64,000 bases of DNA, from the NCBI GenBank assembly GCA_946811185.2, contig OX328097.1, positions 28,791,627 through 28,855,626 of the forward strand, read 5' to 3'. Both the position numbers and the translations under genes were made by a program. Positions 41,201 to 56,200 of the stretch are shown in pieces. The DNA is from Hippopus hippopus. Taxonomy: Eukaryota; Mollusca; Bivalvia; Cardiida; Cardiidae. Each line of letters opens with the position of its first letter. Positions within the stretch are counted from its first letter, which is position 1. Below the pieces are notes generated by a model, which was not told the origin of the DNA, made no database searches, and saw nothing but the letters and a program-made list of their open reading frames with translations.

Positions 41201-44200
41201 AGATTCTTTGAATCATAGCCCTGGGGCCGAAATTGGCCCTGTCCAAGGGGTCACAAGTTTTACATGGACTTATATAGTTAAAACTGGAAGTATCATCCCA
41301 TTCCTTTTGGTAAGGCCTAGGGCTACCAAATTTGGCATTTGGCTTCATCTAGTAGAGCTCTTCTAAATTTGTTCAAGATTTAGCCATTGATATGAAATAA
41401 GCCCCACCTGTCGTGTTTTACGTTTTATGTTGATGAAACTTAGAAAATCTTCATGTTTATAACCATACAGCCTAGACTTGTATTATAAGGTATGTGGCTG
41501 TATCTGATAGACCTCTACCAGGATTCACTTTCACATGGGTTTTTTAAAGAAAAAAAGGTATAAACCATTTGGCCTAGAATTGTAAAGTTTGGTTCTATGG
41601 TTTGTTCATATTAGCCAGTGGAGTGATACAGGGCCATCATGGCCTTCTTGTTTAGACAGTAAAAGACATTTTTCGGAAAAAGGAGAGACTACTGGATACC
41701 AGTTTCAATATCTTACGATGTTTCAAAAGCCCTCTATAGCCTCAAAAGCCCTTTAGAAATGCTAAATCATTTGGCGAGGGGTACTGGTAAAATGATTTTT
41801 TTATCATCACTATTTTATGTTTTCCGCAGTGTTTTCAAGCCCTTTCTTCTTTAGGGTCCTTAAAACACAGATTGTTTGATAAAGGGATAAGAAATATAGC
41901 CAGCATTTAATGGTAAGATGTTTGAGTTTTGCATTTTTCAGAAAGCCATTAATATCTCAGTCAGAGAGCAGGGTCTACAGTTGTGGCCTCACCAGATAGA
42001 CAAAGTCAAACAGTTTTATAACCAGATACTTGTCCGACATGGAGTAATGTTAGTTGGTCCCACAGGGGGAGGTAAAACTACTGTAAGATCTATCTTACAA
42101 AAAGCCTTGATTATGCTTCCTACCATACTGCCACAAGAAGATAAGGAAGATGGAAAGAAAGCAGGATATGTGGTAAATAAAAAGAAATTTAACCCTTTAC
42201 CAGACAACAAAATTTTATACTTGTCCAAACTAATGGGATTTCCAGACAACAAATTAAATGTTTCCCAAATGAAGAGTCTTTAATATGGTAGAAAACATTA
42301 TGCGAAAAGGAGAAAATGCTGGTTACCAGCATTTTCTCCTTTTCCCACAATGTTTTCCATAGCTTTTTTCCCCAGGGTCATTTTAAAAGGGATTGTGTGG
42401 TAAAAGGTTAACATCTTATTGTGTAGGTTATTTTCAGACCTACAGTGTATCAAGAACTATTACACATACTGTATTCGAAAAACTTCTGCATAAAAAGAAA
42501 GTGTATCTCTTGGATGATGTGGAAAACACTGAGTAAAAAGGAGCATTTTTTTTGTCCCAAGTCTATCAATGTTTCTTTTTCCTTACAGACTCGATGTAAA
42601 ATTTTGGATAGAATTATTACTGCCTGAAACAATTTGTAGCAGACAACTAGGAATAGGGATGATCAACATAAATTAAGGTCTTATATATGAGTATGATGTA
42701 AAAATATTGAGAGAGAAATATTTTTTGCCTGTTTGTTTCCAAAAGTGGTCTGTCATAACTCTTTACCACACAATCCCTACTTTTAACGACCCTAAGGAAG
42801 GAGACTTTTGAAAACATTTTGGGAAAAGGAGAAAATGCTGGTAACCAGCATTTTCTCCTTTTCCCAAACTGTTTTCTACCCTTTCAGTGACAAATTTTAT
42901 CCTCTGAACCATCTTTAGTTTCTCCTATAAAAATGCCTATATTAAAGATGAGTAAAAAATTTTGTGGTGTGGTATAGGGTTGATGTTTTCTATTCAGCAG
43001 AGACTTATTTCAGCATTTGAGGTAGATTTGATTTGTTGTCTGAAAATGCTTTCAACCTGGATAAGTCTAAATTTTTGTCATCTGGTAAAGGTTTCTGTAA
43101 CTTCTACTCTATACCAACAGACAAATTCAAGACTTATACAATTTGAAAGCTTCTGCAGACGACAAAAGTGATACAAAATAATCAAAGTTCTTTGACAGCA
43201 CAGAAAATATTGTTGGAAAGAAGAAAATGCTAGTTATCAGCATTTTCTCCTTTTCGAGTATGTTCTCAAAAGCCTCCTCCCTCAGGGTCGTTAAAACTTT
43301 GGATTGTGTGGTGAAGGGTCAAAGGCCTAGAGGACCAAAAAAAAAAAAACCTTTTCCCACTGTAGGACAACTAATTATACAATAACTAAAGAGACAACAG
43401 TTACTTTAGTGGTTTCAAAACTTTTATTTATAGCAAAACAGAGCCAAAAAAGGCCATTGTGAAACATTCACAGTGAACCCCAAGTGTGTCAAACTGGGAG
43501 AGTTGTATGGCGAAACAGACCCCAATACATATGACTGGACAGATGGACTGATAGCCATGTGTGTGAGGAAATTCTCAAAGGAGCTGGCCAGGATAGATAT
43601 GGGGGAAAGTCGTCCTGGGACAGCATCTACTATGACAGAAATGACCAGGGTAAGTTTTAACTGTCCCTGATTACAAAATTCTAGACTTGTCCAAATTTAA
43701 AGCATTTGCAGAGGACCAACGAAAGATAGCTAAAATAACAAAATTTTTCCTTAGTAAGATAGAAGACATTGTTGGAAAAGGAGAAGATGCTGACTCCACC
43801 ATTTTCTCCTTTTTCCACAGGGTTTCCAAAAGCCTTCTTCCTCAAGGTGGTTAACCCTTAACCAGATGACAAATTCTTAGACTCATCCAAATTGAAAGCA
43901 GTAGGAGACGACAAAATAAATGTGACTGTAAATTTGAAACTTGTTTTGGAAAGAGTAGAAAACATTGTGGGAAAAGGAGAAAATGCTGGTAACCAGCATT
44001 TTCTCTTTTTCCCACAATGTTTTCAAAAAATTACCTTCTCAGGGTTGTCAAAACTCAGGATTGTGTGGTAAAGGGTTAAAAGTGGGTCATGTGGTAAAGG
44101 TGTAACGGATTTTTTTCTGAAATTTTCTGTATTTCACTTTATGCTGAATTATTTGTGTCCTATACCAGACAAGCATTTCAGTTTTTGGTTTGGTTGTCCT

Positions 44201-47200
44201 TTTTGTCTTGAAAGCTGAAAGACATGGGTATAGGTCCCAGCTGGACTTTACCTATGGGCCTAAAATTACCAATGTTTTTTTTTAGCAAATGGTTTGGTAG
44301 ATAGCACTATAGGATTGATGTGCCAGTTTCATAGTAATCAATTTTGACAGCTTAACTACAAGTATAAAATAGTCCTGGACAAATGAATATCTTAACTGTT
44401 TAAGTTATGTAACTAAATGTACTGATTGGATTATACAACTGTGACAGATTGAGAAATTGTTGTGTATATGGTTAGGAATACAAATTTGAGTTTTCATGAA
44501 TTCTATAATTTGTTATAAAAGGTTTTAACAAAGCCAACACCAAAGAAGTTTGTGACCATATTGAATGTAAGTTATTAGCACTGGGATAAGGCAGGCAGGA
44601 TAGATGATGCATTTTTTTTTCTGTTTCATGTCCATACATTTCTTAAATCAAGTGTGATTGTCATTTTTCAAAATTCTATGTTACTTATTAATGTACAGCC
44701 TATTTTTAGATCGGCTGTTTTTGAAGAAAATGTTGAGTTATTGACATAGTCATGTCGTCTGTGTCATCTTATTGCAAAAATTTTTACAGTTTATGGTATC
44801 TCTGTATCACTGAAGATATTAACTGTTACTTCAAACTTGGACAAGCTGTTAACTATCAAAGGGGGAACCCTTTCAACAAGGGCAAGTAACCATCAAAATA
44901 TTTTTGACACAGTGATGTCCCTTTTTCAACTCAAAACTTTCATTGAAAATCAAGCAACAGTTAGTGCAGCCGAGCATTGGCACCAGCGTGCGATGCTCTT
45001 GATTGGACTTACCAGTTACTTTTACCATTACACAAAGATTACGTTGGAAGAGAGGAATATATTAGTTTTGAACACAATGGAGAACATTGTGGCAATATTA
45101 AAAATTGTGCTCATTGCTTGTTACTTATGATGGCAATGTTTGCTAAAGCTTTCAACTGTTACCTATAAAATGTCATATCTATACTGTACACTCAAATGTT
45201 TTTGTTCGAGTTGCAAATAATACTCTTGCAAATAAGACTCTTGGTTTTAAATCTTCTGTTATGCTCATTAACCTATTAATAAAAGACTGCTGGGGATAAA
45301 TGAGTTGCTTCTGCAGACTCTGAATATAAGGATCATAGCTTTCAGAATGAGCAGTTTGATTTTTTGTCGAAATGAGCAATCAGATTTTTGGTCCACATTG
45401 CATTATATTCTTTAAGGTAATCTGTCTATGTCAGATTTGAAATTCCACCAGTTTAGCTTTTTCTACTGCCTGGTTTATTGTGTCTAATTCTGCACTCTTA
45501 ATATTTGGGAAATCTTGTCATGCAATTTTGTAAGTAGTGCCTCAACTCTTTAACAAACTATACCAACTTTTTACAACCATTAAAAAGATTTTTGAAAGAA
45601 GAAAATTCTGGTAACAAAAACAAATTTTTATTTTTAAATTACCTTTATTTTCTTGACTGCAAATACTTTCAAGTTGGACAAGTCTAAAATCTTCTTGTTT
45701 GCTAAGGAGTTGATATTTTTGAAAGACTGTGGCAAAACGAGAAATTACTCATTGTGTCACAATGTTGTTAAAAGTGATCTGCTGCAAGAAACAAAAAGTC
45801 ATCTACAGGAGGTAGTAGATAACTGGTAAGTTTAGAATCACATGATAGTCATTTGGTCTGTATGTTTGAAATTATTTCGCATTTGTTTTGACATCAATAG
45901 AAAAGATTTTGGAAGTCCTATCTTGTAAGTAATGCCAAGGTTTAATGCACAAATATCTTAGACTGTAATACAGCAAGCCATTTTCATTATGAATTTAAAG
46001 CAAATACTGACTGATTTAATTTGCATTTCAAAGTGTTTAACTTTTTTCTGCCTGTTTTGTATTGTAATAGCTTATGTAAGAGTACAACTGCTCAGCTGAG
46101 CTGAGAACTTGCAGGGGTACTAAATAATGCCATGTTTCAAGATAGAAATACTGATTCACTGGTAAAACAGATATTTGTACAGCATCATTGGATTCAAATA
46201 GATCTCATCCCTACCTTTCAATACACATTTCTTTGTAGAGGCCCACATTCTCTGAAAACCAAAAAAACCTTAAACATTTATATCACAGAGTTCCATGGTG
46301 ATCCATATCTATAGCAGCCGGCTATCTCAGACATTTGATCTTTACTTCTGGAGCTCTCCCTATGACATCCATCATTATTATACTGCAAAGAAATATCTTG
46401 CATTCTGATTGGAAAGTATGCCCAAGATAAATGTTGCTGTACACTGGCAAGTGCCAGGGAAAAGTGGTTTCCCTTTCATGAGCCTGGTAGACTTGACTCA
46501 CATTGAAAAAGCAAAATCCAAGATGGCCGTGTCCATCGATGCAAGTGGCCGACAAGACATATACACCATAGTATTACTAGTTTCCTTTAATGGCTGTCAT
46601 TTATGCAGAAAGAATGGATTATTTTTTTGAAATTAATGAATATGGTTAAGTAGATTACTTTTCAGTGTGTTGGGACACTCCGAAGGGAAATTCAATTTCA
46701 TACATGTATGTTATTCGAGAGACCATAAAATAGGGAAATTTAACATGAATACATGTTTAAATGGTAAAGTTTTGCAGTATGATATATTTATTGTCTGGTC
46801 AGGTGGCAGGGAACTTGGAAAGTTGTTCACGGCTGTGTCAAGTTATGTCACCACCTCACCTTTGGCTCGGGGCGACATGATTTGCCACAGCAGTAAACAA
46901 GTTTTCAAGTGCCCTGCCACCTGACCATACAACTGATATTATCATGCTGCTCTTAGAAGTTTCTAAGTTTGCATGTTATAAAGAATGATAGGAGGGGAAT
47001 GAGCTTGTGCAATGGACTGTCAATGGAAAAATGACTGCTAAGTGAAGAAAATATGTCAAAAAGTGAGAAAATGGCTTGTGTGTATTTTATCAATAAAGAT
47101 TTTTATATATGCATGTTGCTTCAGTAGAAGTAAGCATTAAGTGGGAAAGCATTTATCTGGTGCATATACTTGTAGAAAGTGTAATTGTAGAATTTACCCT

Positions 47201-50200
47201 TGTTTTCAGGACTTTTCTTATTCACATTTTATATGAGCCATGCTCTGTGAAATAAGGGCTTAATGGATCTGCAATAAGTATCTATTCAGGTCAGCCTACG
47301 CAGTCCGCACAGGCTGATTTTGGCTGAAACTCTCTGCATGTGAAAGGACCAATGTACCTCATGATTCAGACTGTTGTTGGAGAAAATGGATTTTATGGAT
47401 CCACAATTAACTGATGGCTTGCTTGGTATAATGCATCACGGAGATGCATGAAGCCCCCTTTTGCTAGAGCATTGCTCATGTGTATTAGATATTATATGAG
47501 CTTGAAGCATGTTTAGCTTTACATGCTTTTGTATACAGAGTAGATCAATATCAAACTGCACAAATCAACCAGGTAATTTCCTGTTAACTTCTTGTGTCTG
47601 TTTTGTGCATTAGAACCATGAAGACATGTGAGAAACAGGAAGAAAATATGATTAGTAATGTCCTTGCCTTGATGATGGTCTTGCAAAAATTGGAATATAT
47701 AGAGAATGAGCTTGTTCTGAACAACAAGTTCTCCATTTGCCACAATAATTACAAAATTTGTCTATGGTTAATAAAAGTAGAAATATTATCTGCATGTTTA
47801 TCAAAGTCATCAGATCACACACTAGGGAAGTAGAAGTTCTGCTGAATAGATTTTGTATTTACTGGGCTTACAACTTTCAATGCATAGCACAAGTAATGTT
47901 TCTTTTTTGACAGTTCAAATGAAGATCAGAGTGCATAGAACTTGCACTTTGAACTTTGATCTACACCTTCTGATATTTAGTTAGATATGTTTAACCCTTT
48001 ACCACACGGCAAAGTTTAAGACCTATCCAAATTGAAAGCATTTGCAGAAGACAATTTCATAGTGGCTCAAATGACGCAACTTTTCTTCGTTAGGGTAGAA
48101 AACTTTGTGGGAAAAGGAGAAAATGCTGGTTACCAGCATTTTCTCCTTTTTCCACAATGTTTTCAAAAGGCTTCTTCTTCAGGGGTGTTAAAAGGCGTCA
48201 TTGTGTGGTAAAGGGTTAAAACAGTTTTAAAATGCAATAGTTAGGTCATTTTTTTCTTACCAACAAATGTCATTGGTTTATTGAAGGATAAACATTTTTT
48301 TTATTTCATGCCTTTCAGTAATTTATTGGGAAATAATGGTGGATTATAAGGTATGGTAATTCATGGTTACGACCATTGAAATTGATCATAAATATTTCCA
48401 TAACTCTTCAATGAAGGAAAAAACAGTAGTTCCCGTGCACTTGTTACCTAGGTAAACAGCACATGCAATTCAACCAGACGGAAATATGAAGTAATTTATG
48501 CACATTTACGTTACATTTCTCTTGCTTTACCTAATACTGAAATGCATTGTTATGTGTTGGGGATACATCACAGGGAATTACTGAAAACAAATGTCCTGGA
48601 TTTTGATGAAAGTCCCAACACAAAAAGGGGTTAGAAGCATGAAATAAATCAAATATTTGTATTTTTGAGTGAAAGATTGAAATTTTTTTCAATTCCTGAT
48701 CACCATAGGTAATAATTTTGTTTGTGGCTGTACCACTCGTGAAAATACAGTCAAATCTGTGCAAGCAGCTACACATGAACAGCAGCCAATCTGTGAATAG
48801 CAGCCAACACAAGTCTGCACTTGCATATTTCTTCTGTAATTACCTTTTGCATAGCAATAATCTGTCAAATGTAACCAGCGGTCACCTTCATTGGTATGAT
48901 TTTACTGTTTATAACACCTACACAACAGCCACCTTTATCACACACAACCATCTATCACATAGTGTTTACTTGAAAAAATTGATAATTACAACTCGACTTC
49001 TCCTTTGTTTACAGATTGACTGCTGTTCATGTGTGGCTGCTTGCTTAGATTTTACAGCAAATGTTTCATATTTATGTTTTATTTCTGTGTTTTGTTTTTG
49101 CTTTTAAATAGTAATAGACTGAAAGTTCAATCAAACCTTACCCATTGAAAACATTAAATTCGCAATACAATATAGTGCAAGAAGTGCATATTATGGACAA
49201 CAGCCAATCTGTGAACAACAGCCACTTTTAGAACTTCCCTTCAGTGGCTGCTATACACAGATTTGAATGTATAACGGATGATATTCACTTGATGGAATAA
49301 ATTTTGATCTTTCACAAAAAAAAAACCCTCAAATATCCTGTATCTATTTTATAGCCAAACACTGGTGCTATCAGTGAGAACACCCTGGATACTGAGAGTG
49401 TATATGAGAAGGAACACAGTGGAGGTGTGGTTACAGACTGGCGATGGCTCGTACTGGATGGACCTGTAGATACACTGTGGGTGGAGAACTTAAACACTGT
49501 ACTGGATGATTCCAAGGTGTTGTGTTTGGCCAGTGGAGAGAGAATCAGCTTGTCTCCTGGCATGCGGCTGATCTTTGAAGTGGATAACCTCTCTCAGGCT
49601 AGTCCTGCCACCATCAGTCGATGTGCCATGGTCTATATGGTATGAATTTTTGTCTATTTTTTTTGGTCTTTTTTGGCGTTTCTTTGAAGATTCAATTTGT
49701 GCTTCACATTTTTTACTCTTTACTAGATAATACCAAGTTTTAAGGGCCCTAATGGGAAAGGCTTTTGAGTAAATTTTCGGAACAGGAGAATATCCCGACG
49801 ACCATTTTTTCCCTTTCCTACGATTTCTTCTACTTTATCAAAGACAAACCTGTCATTTTAGCTATATTTAATTTGTTTTCTTCAAATGCTTTTAATTTGG
49901 AGGTGTCTGAATTTTTGGCATCTGGTAAAGGATTTTAGCGAAGGGAAATTGATGTTGATGTTTTATGATATATTGTAGAGAGACTGTAGAAAAGAGAATC
50001 TGTATACATTTACAGTGTTACCAAATACCTGAGGAAACGTATCATATAAAAAACTGAGAGTATGGCCAAAAGTTTTAGCTTTGCTGACATTAATCTGTGT
50101 TTGAAACCCTAAATGTGTATTAGTTAATTATAGCAATCTTCTACAGACAGTCGGGAGACCCAGATATGGCAGTTTCAGGATGGTCTTCTTGTTCCAGACT

Positions 50201-53200
50201 ACTTTAAACAAAGTAGATCAGGATCGGACTGTACAATCTGCTCTTGAACTACATGGTCCAGAAAAGCACCAGAAGTATCACAGCACACAAACAGATACCA
50301 GGATCTATGCACAAATCGATGATGGCAGTGATTGTATCATGTATTTAACACATATTTCAGGACCCTGTAGACCTTGGCTGGAGGCCCTATGTGAAGACAT
50401 GGATTCAGAGGTTGCCTCGTGATCTGCCAGAGAGTGGAAAAAACCACCTGCAGAAGTTGTTTAACTACAGTATTGAGAAAGGGTTGAAGTTTTTCCACAA
50501 GTACTACAAACATCAATGTGTACCTGCACCTGATATGAGCATTATTTCATGTTTATGTCACATCTTGTCCGCTTTCTTTGACTTCATGGGCAAACATGGA
50601 GGCTTTGGCAATCCAGGTAGGGGCTTTTTTTTTTCTTTAGGTTTTAGTAGTTTTAAATAGGCTTTTTTATATTGAAAAAAAGACAGATAATCCTTATCTT
50701 ATTTCCTCTTATTACACATATAATGGAAGTGAAAAACTTTAGATAGGAGTTGCTCTTTTCTATAAATGTTCTTACTTAATTTAAGATGAGTATTTTCCTG
50801 TTTTCTGATTCTTTTTTCTGCTTGACATTTTTGCTAGCATTTGTGGGAAAACTGGAAAATGCTCGGTACCAATACTTTCTCCTTTTCCCACAATGTTGTC
50901 AAAAGCTTTTTTTCCCAGAGGTTGTGAAAAGGTCATTTCACAGATATTTATTTAGGTTATTTTTTTAGCAAGAAGAAGAAAGAAGGGAGAGTTATCCATA
51001 TTGTCTGACTTGTTTTTTTTTTTTTTCAGATTTAAATTGGTTCAATTTGAAATAAAAAAGTTAGGTTCTTAAAACTGCTGGATAGAGTATAAAAATATAG
51101 GGTAGATTTATGAGTTGTTAATATTTCTTAGAACATAAATACCTATCCTATACAGGAATATTTGCTGCCATCTTTTCTGTGCTGAACAAAAAAATTCAAA
51201 ATTTTAAAGTTAATTACATGCTTCTGTATTTCAATTCTATATTGCTATGTAATAGCTAATAGAACATATGATATTAAATCCTAGAATGAGGGATGTCAAG
51301 TTTTAGATTATTTTCACTGACTAAAATTAATTTACAGATAAAGTACAAGCCACACCAAAAGAAGGTAAAAGATATAGATCTAGAGCTACATATATACCTC
51401 AATACAAACATATACATGTAGATGTGTATCAGCCTATATATTTGACATGTATCCACTAACTGTCTGTATCATAATTATAGTTATCTTTGCAAATAAGTGA
51501 ATGGATCATCAATGGTCTTCCCCTAGAACCTGAAAGTGCTGAAACTGACTCAAGTTGCTTTTGAAGACAGTGCAGATCAAGATATGACTGCACAGAATGT
51601 GTCATCTGATCTTGTATCTGCACTGGCCACTGCTTTATTAACTCATTACCAAATGACAAAATTTTAGACTTGTCCAAATTGAAAGCATCGGCAGACCACA
51701 AATTCAAAAGTTGTACAAATGCACTTAAGTCTTTTGAAAGGGTAGAAAACATTGAGGGAAATGGAGAAAATGCTGGTAACCAGCATTTTCTCCTTTTCCC
51801 ACAAGGTTTTCAAAAGGCCTCCTCCTCAGGGTTGTGAAAACAAGGGATTGTTTTGTAAATGGTTAAATACATTCTAGCTAAAACAGCCTTGAAGTAGGAA
51901 AATTGTAGCAGTCTTTCCTAATTAAAAAGGGCCATCTCATCAAATTAGTTCTCTAAAGGTTATGGTAAATACAGATAGTTTTATTATAGAATCTTTTTAT
52001 TATGGTATAGTCTAGAACTGACATATGAAGTAAAAGACTATAGTTTGACTCTATGATATTGACAACAGAGAAAATGAAATTACAAAATGACAATAATCTA
52101 ATTTATCTTGCACTTTTGTATGTGTACTTTTCCTAAGTTAAAAGGAGAAAACTGCTGGGGTGTGGGTCATGAGTGGGAGATTAACTGCCAATCTTCTTTG
52201 TGTGTTGCTTTTGTTTGAAAGCAGTTGAATTATTATCTATGATTTATAGGCATTTAGACATGTATCCTCTTCACCTCAATTATCGTGCATGTAAGGAGAC
52301 TGGAGTTCTGTGTATTTCAGAATCCAGCTTTTGATATGATGTCATATATTTTATAAATTGGACAGACCTTATTTTATCTTTGAATGAAATTTGGGCCAAT
52401 TCTGTTGTTCATATCAACAGCATTTTTCGAGAAATGTTGCCATGTTGACCTTTGTAAAATTTTGGACTACTTCTTATATTATCGTGCATGCAATCAAAGT
52501 TTGGTTACACTAGTGAGCAAAAAAGCTGCAAAATCAATTATTTGTAGTGTAACATTTAATGAGGTTCACTTATTCTAACTGTAAAAATAAAAACCCTTGA
52601 TTCTGCAGAATACCCTTATTCATTCATTAATTACATTTTAGATAGAAAAAAAAGTCAAAAGTTATTGCTTGAAAACATGTTCCTTAGATATACAGAAAAT
52701 TGATCAACAGCGAAAAGTGTCGGCCCAGGTCAGCCTGCGCAGTCCGCGCAGGCTGACCTGGGCCGACACTTCATTCATTAATTACATTTTAGATAGAAAA
52801 AAAAGTCAAAAGTTATTGCTTGAAAACATGTTCCTTAGATATACAGAAAATTGATCAATAGCGAAAAGTGTCGGCCCAGGTCAGCCTGCGCGGACTGCGC
52901 AGGCTGACCTGGGTCGATACTTTTCGCAAATGCATTAAGCCCCCTTTTCATAGAGCATGGCTCAAATATGTTACTGCAAATTCTATATGTAGCCTTAGTA
53001 AAAAGCCAAGCTCTGGCAACAGTTCCAGAATTCTTTACTCTTTTAGTACCAAGTAAATAATTTACACATGTTTGATGGCTATAAATATAATTCCACTGCA
53101 AAATGAAAAGACACTGAGGTCATAATTTAGAATGAAATAATGGACAGTTTAGATCAGGGATCAGACTGCACTGTCCATTTACGTCATCTGCAGAAGCTAC

Positions 53201-56200
53201 TTGATTGGTTTTTGGGAAGGAAAAAGTTAGTGTTATGAATAGTGTTTGGTATAACAATCCTTGACATACTGCTTTTCAAAAAGTTAGTGTTATGAATAGT
53301 GTTTGGTATAACAATCCTTGACATACTGCTTTTCAAAAAGTTAGTGTTATGAATAGTGTTTGGTATAACAATCCTTGACATACTGCTTTTCAGGCTATAA
53401 CTCTTTACTAAAAGACAATATTTTAGACCAGTCTATTTTTATCCCTTTACCACACAACCCCGACTTTTAACAACCCTATGAAAGAAGCCTTTTGAAAACA
53501 TTGCGGGAAAATGAGAAAATGCTGGTAACCAGCATTTTCTCCTTTTCCCACAATGTTTTCTACCCTTCCCAAACAAATTCCAAATTTTCAGTCACTTTCA
53601 TTTTGTCGTCTGCAAATCCTTTCAATTTGGATCAGTCTGAAATTTTGTCGTTTGGTAAAGAGTTGAAGCATTTGCAGACAGCAATTAACCTTCATCCTGC
53701 TAAATAACTGAAATGAAGCTTTCAAGCCGATAGTAAAACCTGCATAATGCTACTCCAAACTTGTTTCTTGTTGAGAAATATCTCCTTATCGGAAAGTGTA
53801 GATCCAAGATCAGACTGTACTTTCTGTGCAGTCTGATCTTGATCTACACTGTCCACAAAAAGATTAGCAAGTTGTGCTTAGCAGCCAAAGGGTTAATATG
53901 TGAAAAAAAAAAAAAAAAAAAAGAACAGTGGAGTTTATCTCTGAAAGGGTAGGAAACATTGTGGGAAAAGGAGAAAATGCTGGAAAAGAAAATGCTGTAT
54001 ACCAGCATTTTCTCCTTTTCCCACAATGTTTTCAAAAGCCTGTTCCCTCAGGTTTATCAAAACTGGGGACCATGTGGTAAAGCAGTAATGCTTTTACTTC
54101 ACAGCCATCTTTAAGGTCTGCTCAGAAGACAGGGTATAGTTTTAATCTATAGAATGCCAAATTAACCCAATGTACATTTTCATGCTTGAAATTAATCCCA
54201 AATAATTGCAATTTTAAGGTTGATTTTGTCTTTAATATCCAAAATAAGCAGACAGTATAGATCAAAGATCAGACAGCACATTTTGTGTTGTCTTATCTTG
54301 ATCTATACTGTCTGCTAAACTGCTACTATAGGCACCTTAAGGTTTAAGACTGATCTGCCAATGTGACGGTGATTTAATACAAAAAAAAAAAAGTCCTAAG
54401 TTTCGTTTGACATTACAGTCAGTGTGCAAATAGGCGAACATACCAATACTTCAACCTTTATGCTCTTTTATTTCTGTTTAACCCTTTTCCACACAGTCAA
54501 TGTTATAATGACCCTGAGGAAGAGGCCTTTTGAAAACATCGTGGGAAAAGGAGAAAATGCTGGTAACCAGTATTTTCTCCTTTTCTCCAATGTTTTCTGT
54601 AATATCAAAGATCATCTTTAATTTGTCACCTGCAGTTGCTTTAAAGTTGGACAAGTCTATAAGGTATTGTTGTCTGGTAATGAGTCTGGGTGAAACTCCT
54701 TGTTGAAAAGACATGGAAGAAAAATGCATGTATGAAAATGTATGTATGAAAATGTTATTATGAAATAATGTTCATACAGGGTAATATCAAAAGCAAATGA
54801 AAAACAACTACATTTTTTCTAAAAAAAAATTGTTGAAATGTTTTGTTTACCTTAACAGGACAGTTCAATTTAGGGCTTCTGATACTGTATGTAAATAACT
54901 GTACAACTTCAACTCAATCCCATGGAAAAAACAACTTTGAAAATATCCTTGTTAAATATTGGTTATAAATCTGAATGTAGGTAAAAATGAAAGAGTTGTT
55001 ACAGGAAAAATTGCTCATAATGTGTTTATTGATTTCTTATTATCTTCATACAGACAGAGATGAACCTTCCCTAACCGACCTTGGTGATGGTAGATCGGAA
55101 AGCCGAGCCTCCAGCAGAAGTTCTGGTCGAACCTCAAGGTCAAAAGGTCGTTCTAGGCACAGACATTTGAGAAAGCCTGCAAAAATAAAGGAAGAAAAGG
55201 AATTAGAAAGATTGGAGGAGAAGTCTACAGCTTCTATGTCTTCTAAGACACCAAGGTACTTCATTTTTTTTTGGCCGTCATGCTTTCAAATGGTGTCAAA
55301 GTTTCACCTGAAACAGACTTGCAGTTTATGACATTTTAAACATAAATGTAATAATTATGGATAATCAATATGAATTCAGTTAGAATACAAGAATACTTGC
55401 AACAACATAATGGCAAGAGGAGAAGTCACTTTTTACAAGCTTTTACACTTTTTTCTCCATTCACCATTTGCTCACAAATGAATGGATGGTCATGCAATAT
55501 TGACAGATATGTACATGCTGGAGATCAATTGATTCCAGTAACGAATGTTTTTCTGCTTTCCAGACACTGTCTTGATTAGGCTAATACAGGTATTTGAAGT
55601 TACAGACCTGCATCAAAAAAGAAATCCAATCATTGATTTTGTATATCAGCCAATTAGATCATTTAACCACATAAAGCAATACATCAGTTTTTAGTTTTGC
55701 TGTTTTTGAAGAAAATTCAGTGTTTTCATAGCCCTGTTGCACAATCATTTTGCCAAAACTTTTTTTATCTTCTCATATCTCTATTACTGGAGGTATTGAC
55801 TTGAAATTTTGGCTAGTTCTTGGCTGTCAAAAAGAGAATCTAGGTAACTCTCAAAATATTTTTGGCAGTTATGTCCCACTTTTTTTAAATTAGAATTTCC
55901 ACTGGAAAAGCACCCACATGCTGTGTTCTTTTTCAGTTGATATTTTGTCTGATATTAAACAAAGGGATTGAAATACAGTGCCATGTTTCACAGCGTTTTG
56001 GTTCAGAACTAGCTTTTTGTCCTTAGACGCCATTGTTCTATGTCATATGTTAATTTCAAATATCATATGAATTTTAGTATTATATCTTTTTAATGGTAGT
56101 TGAAAAATACCATTTTTTCACAGTTTAGATATTCTGAGGATGTTAAAAAGAGAGTATAAGCAGAGGTTTGTCATGTATAATTTGAACTGTGTCTATACCT

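Noticed and set aside
46409..46924. Frames of 73 and 85 codons in intron 30 as possible exons or a nested gene
   Set aside because: No conserved motif and no pair of splice sites fitting the dynein frame; the second overlaps the 132-bp fold-back element.
53184..53381. Minus-strand protein with a 19-residue repeat ([12 protein letters not shown]...)
   Set aside because: It is just the 57-bp perfect tandem repeat read through; 57 is a multiple of 3.
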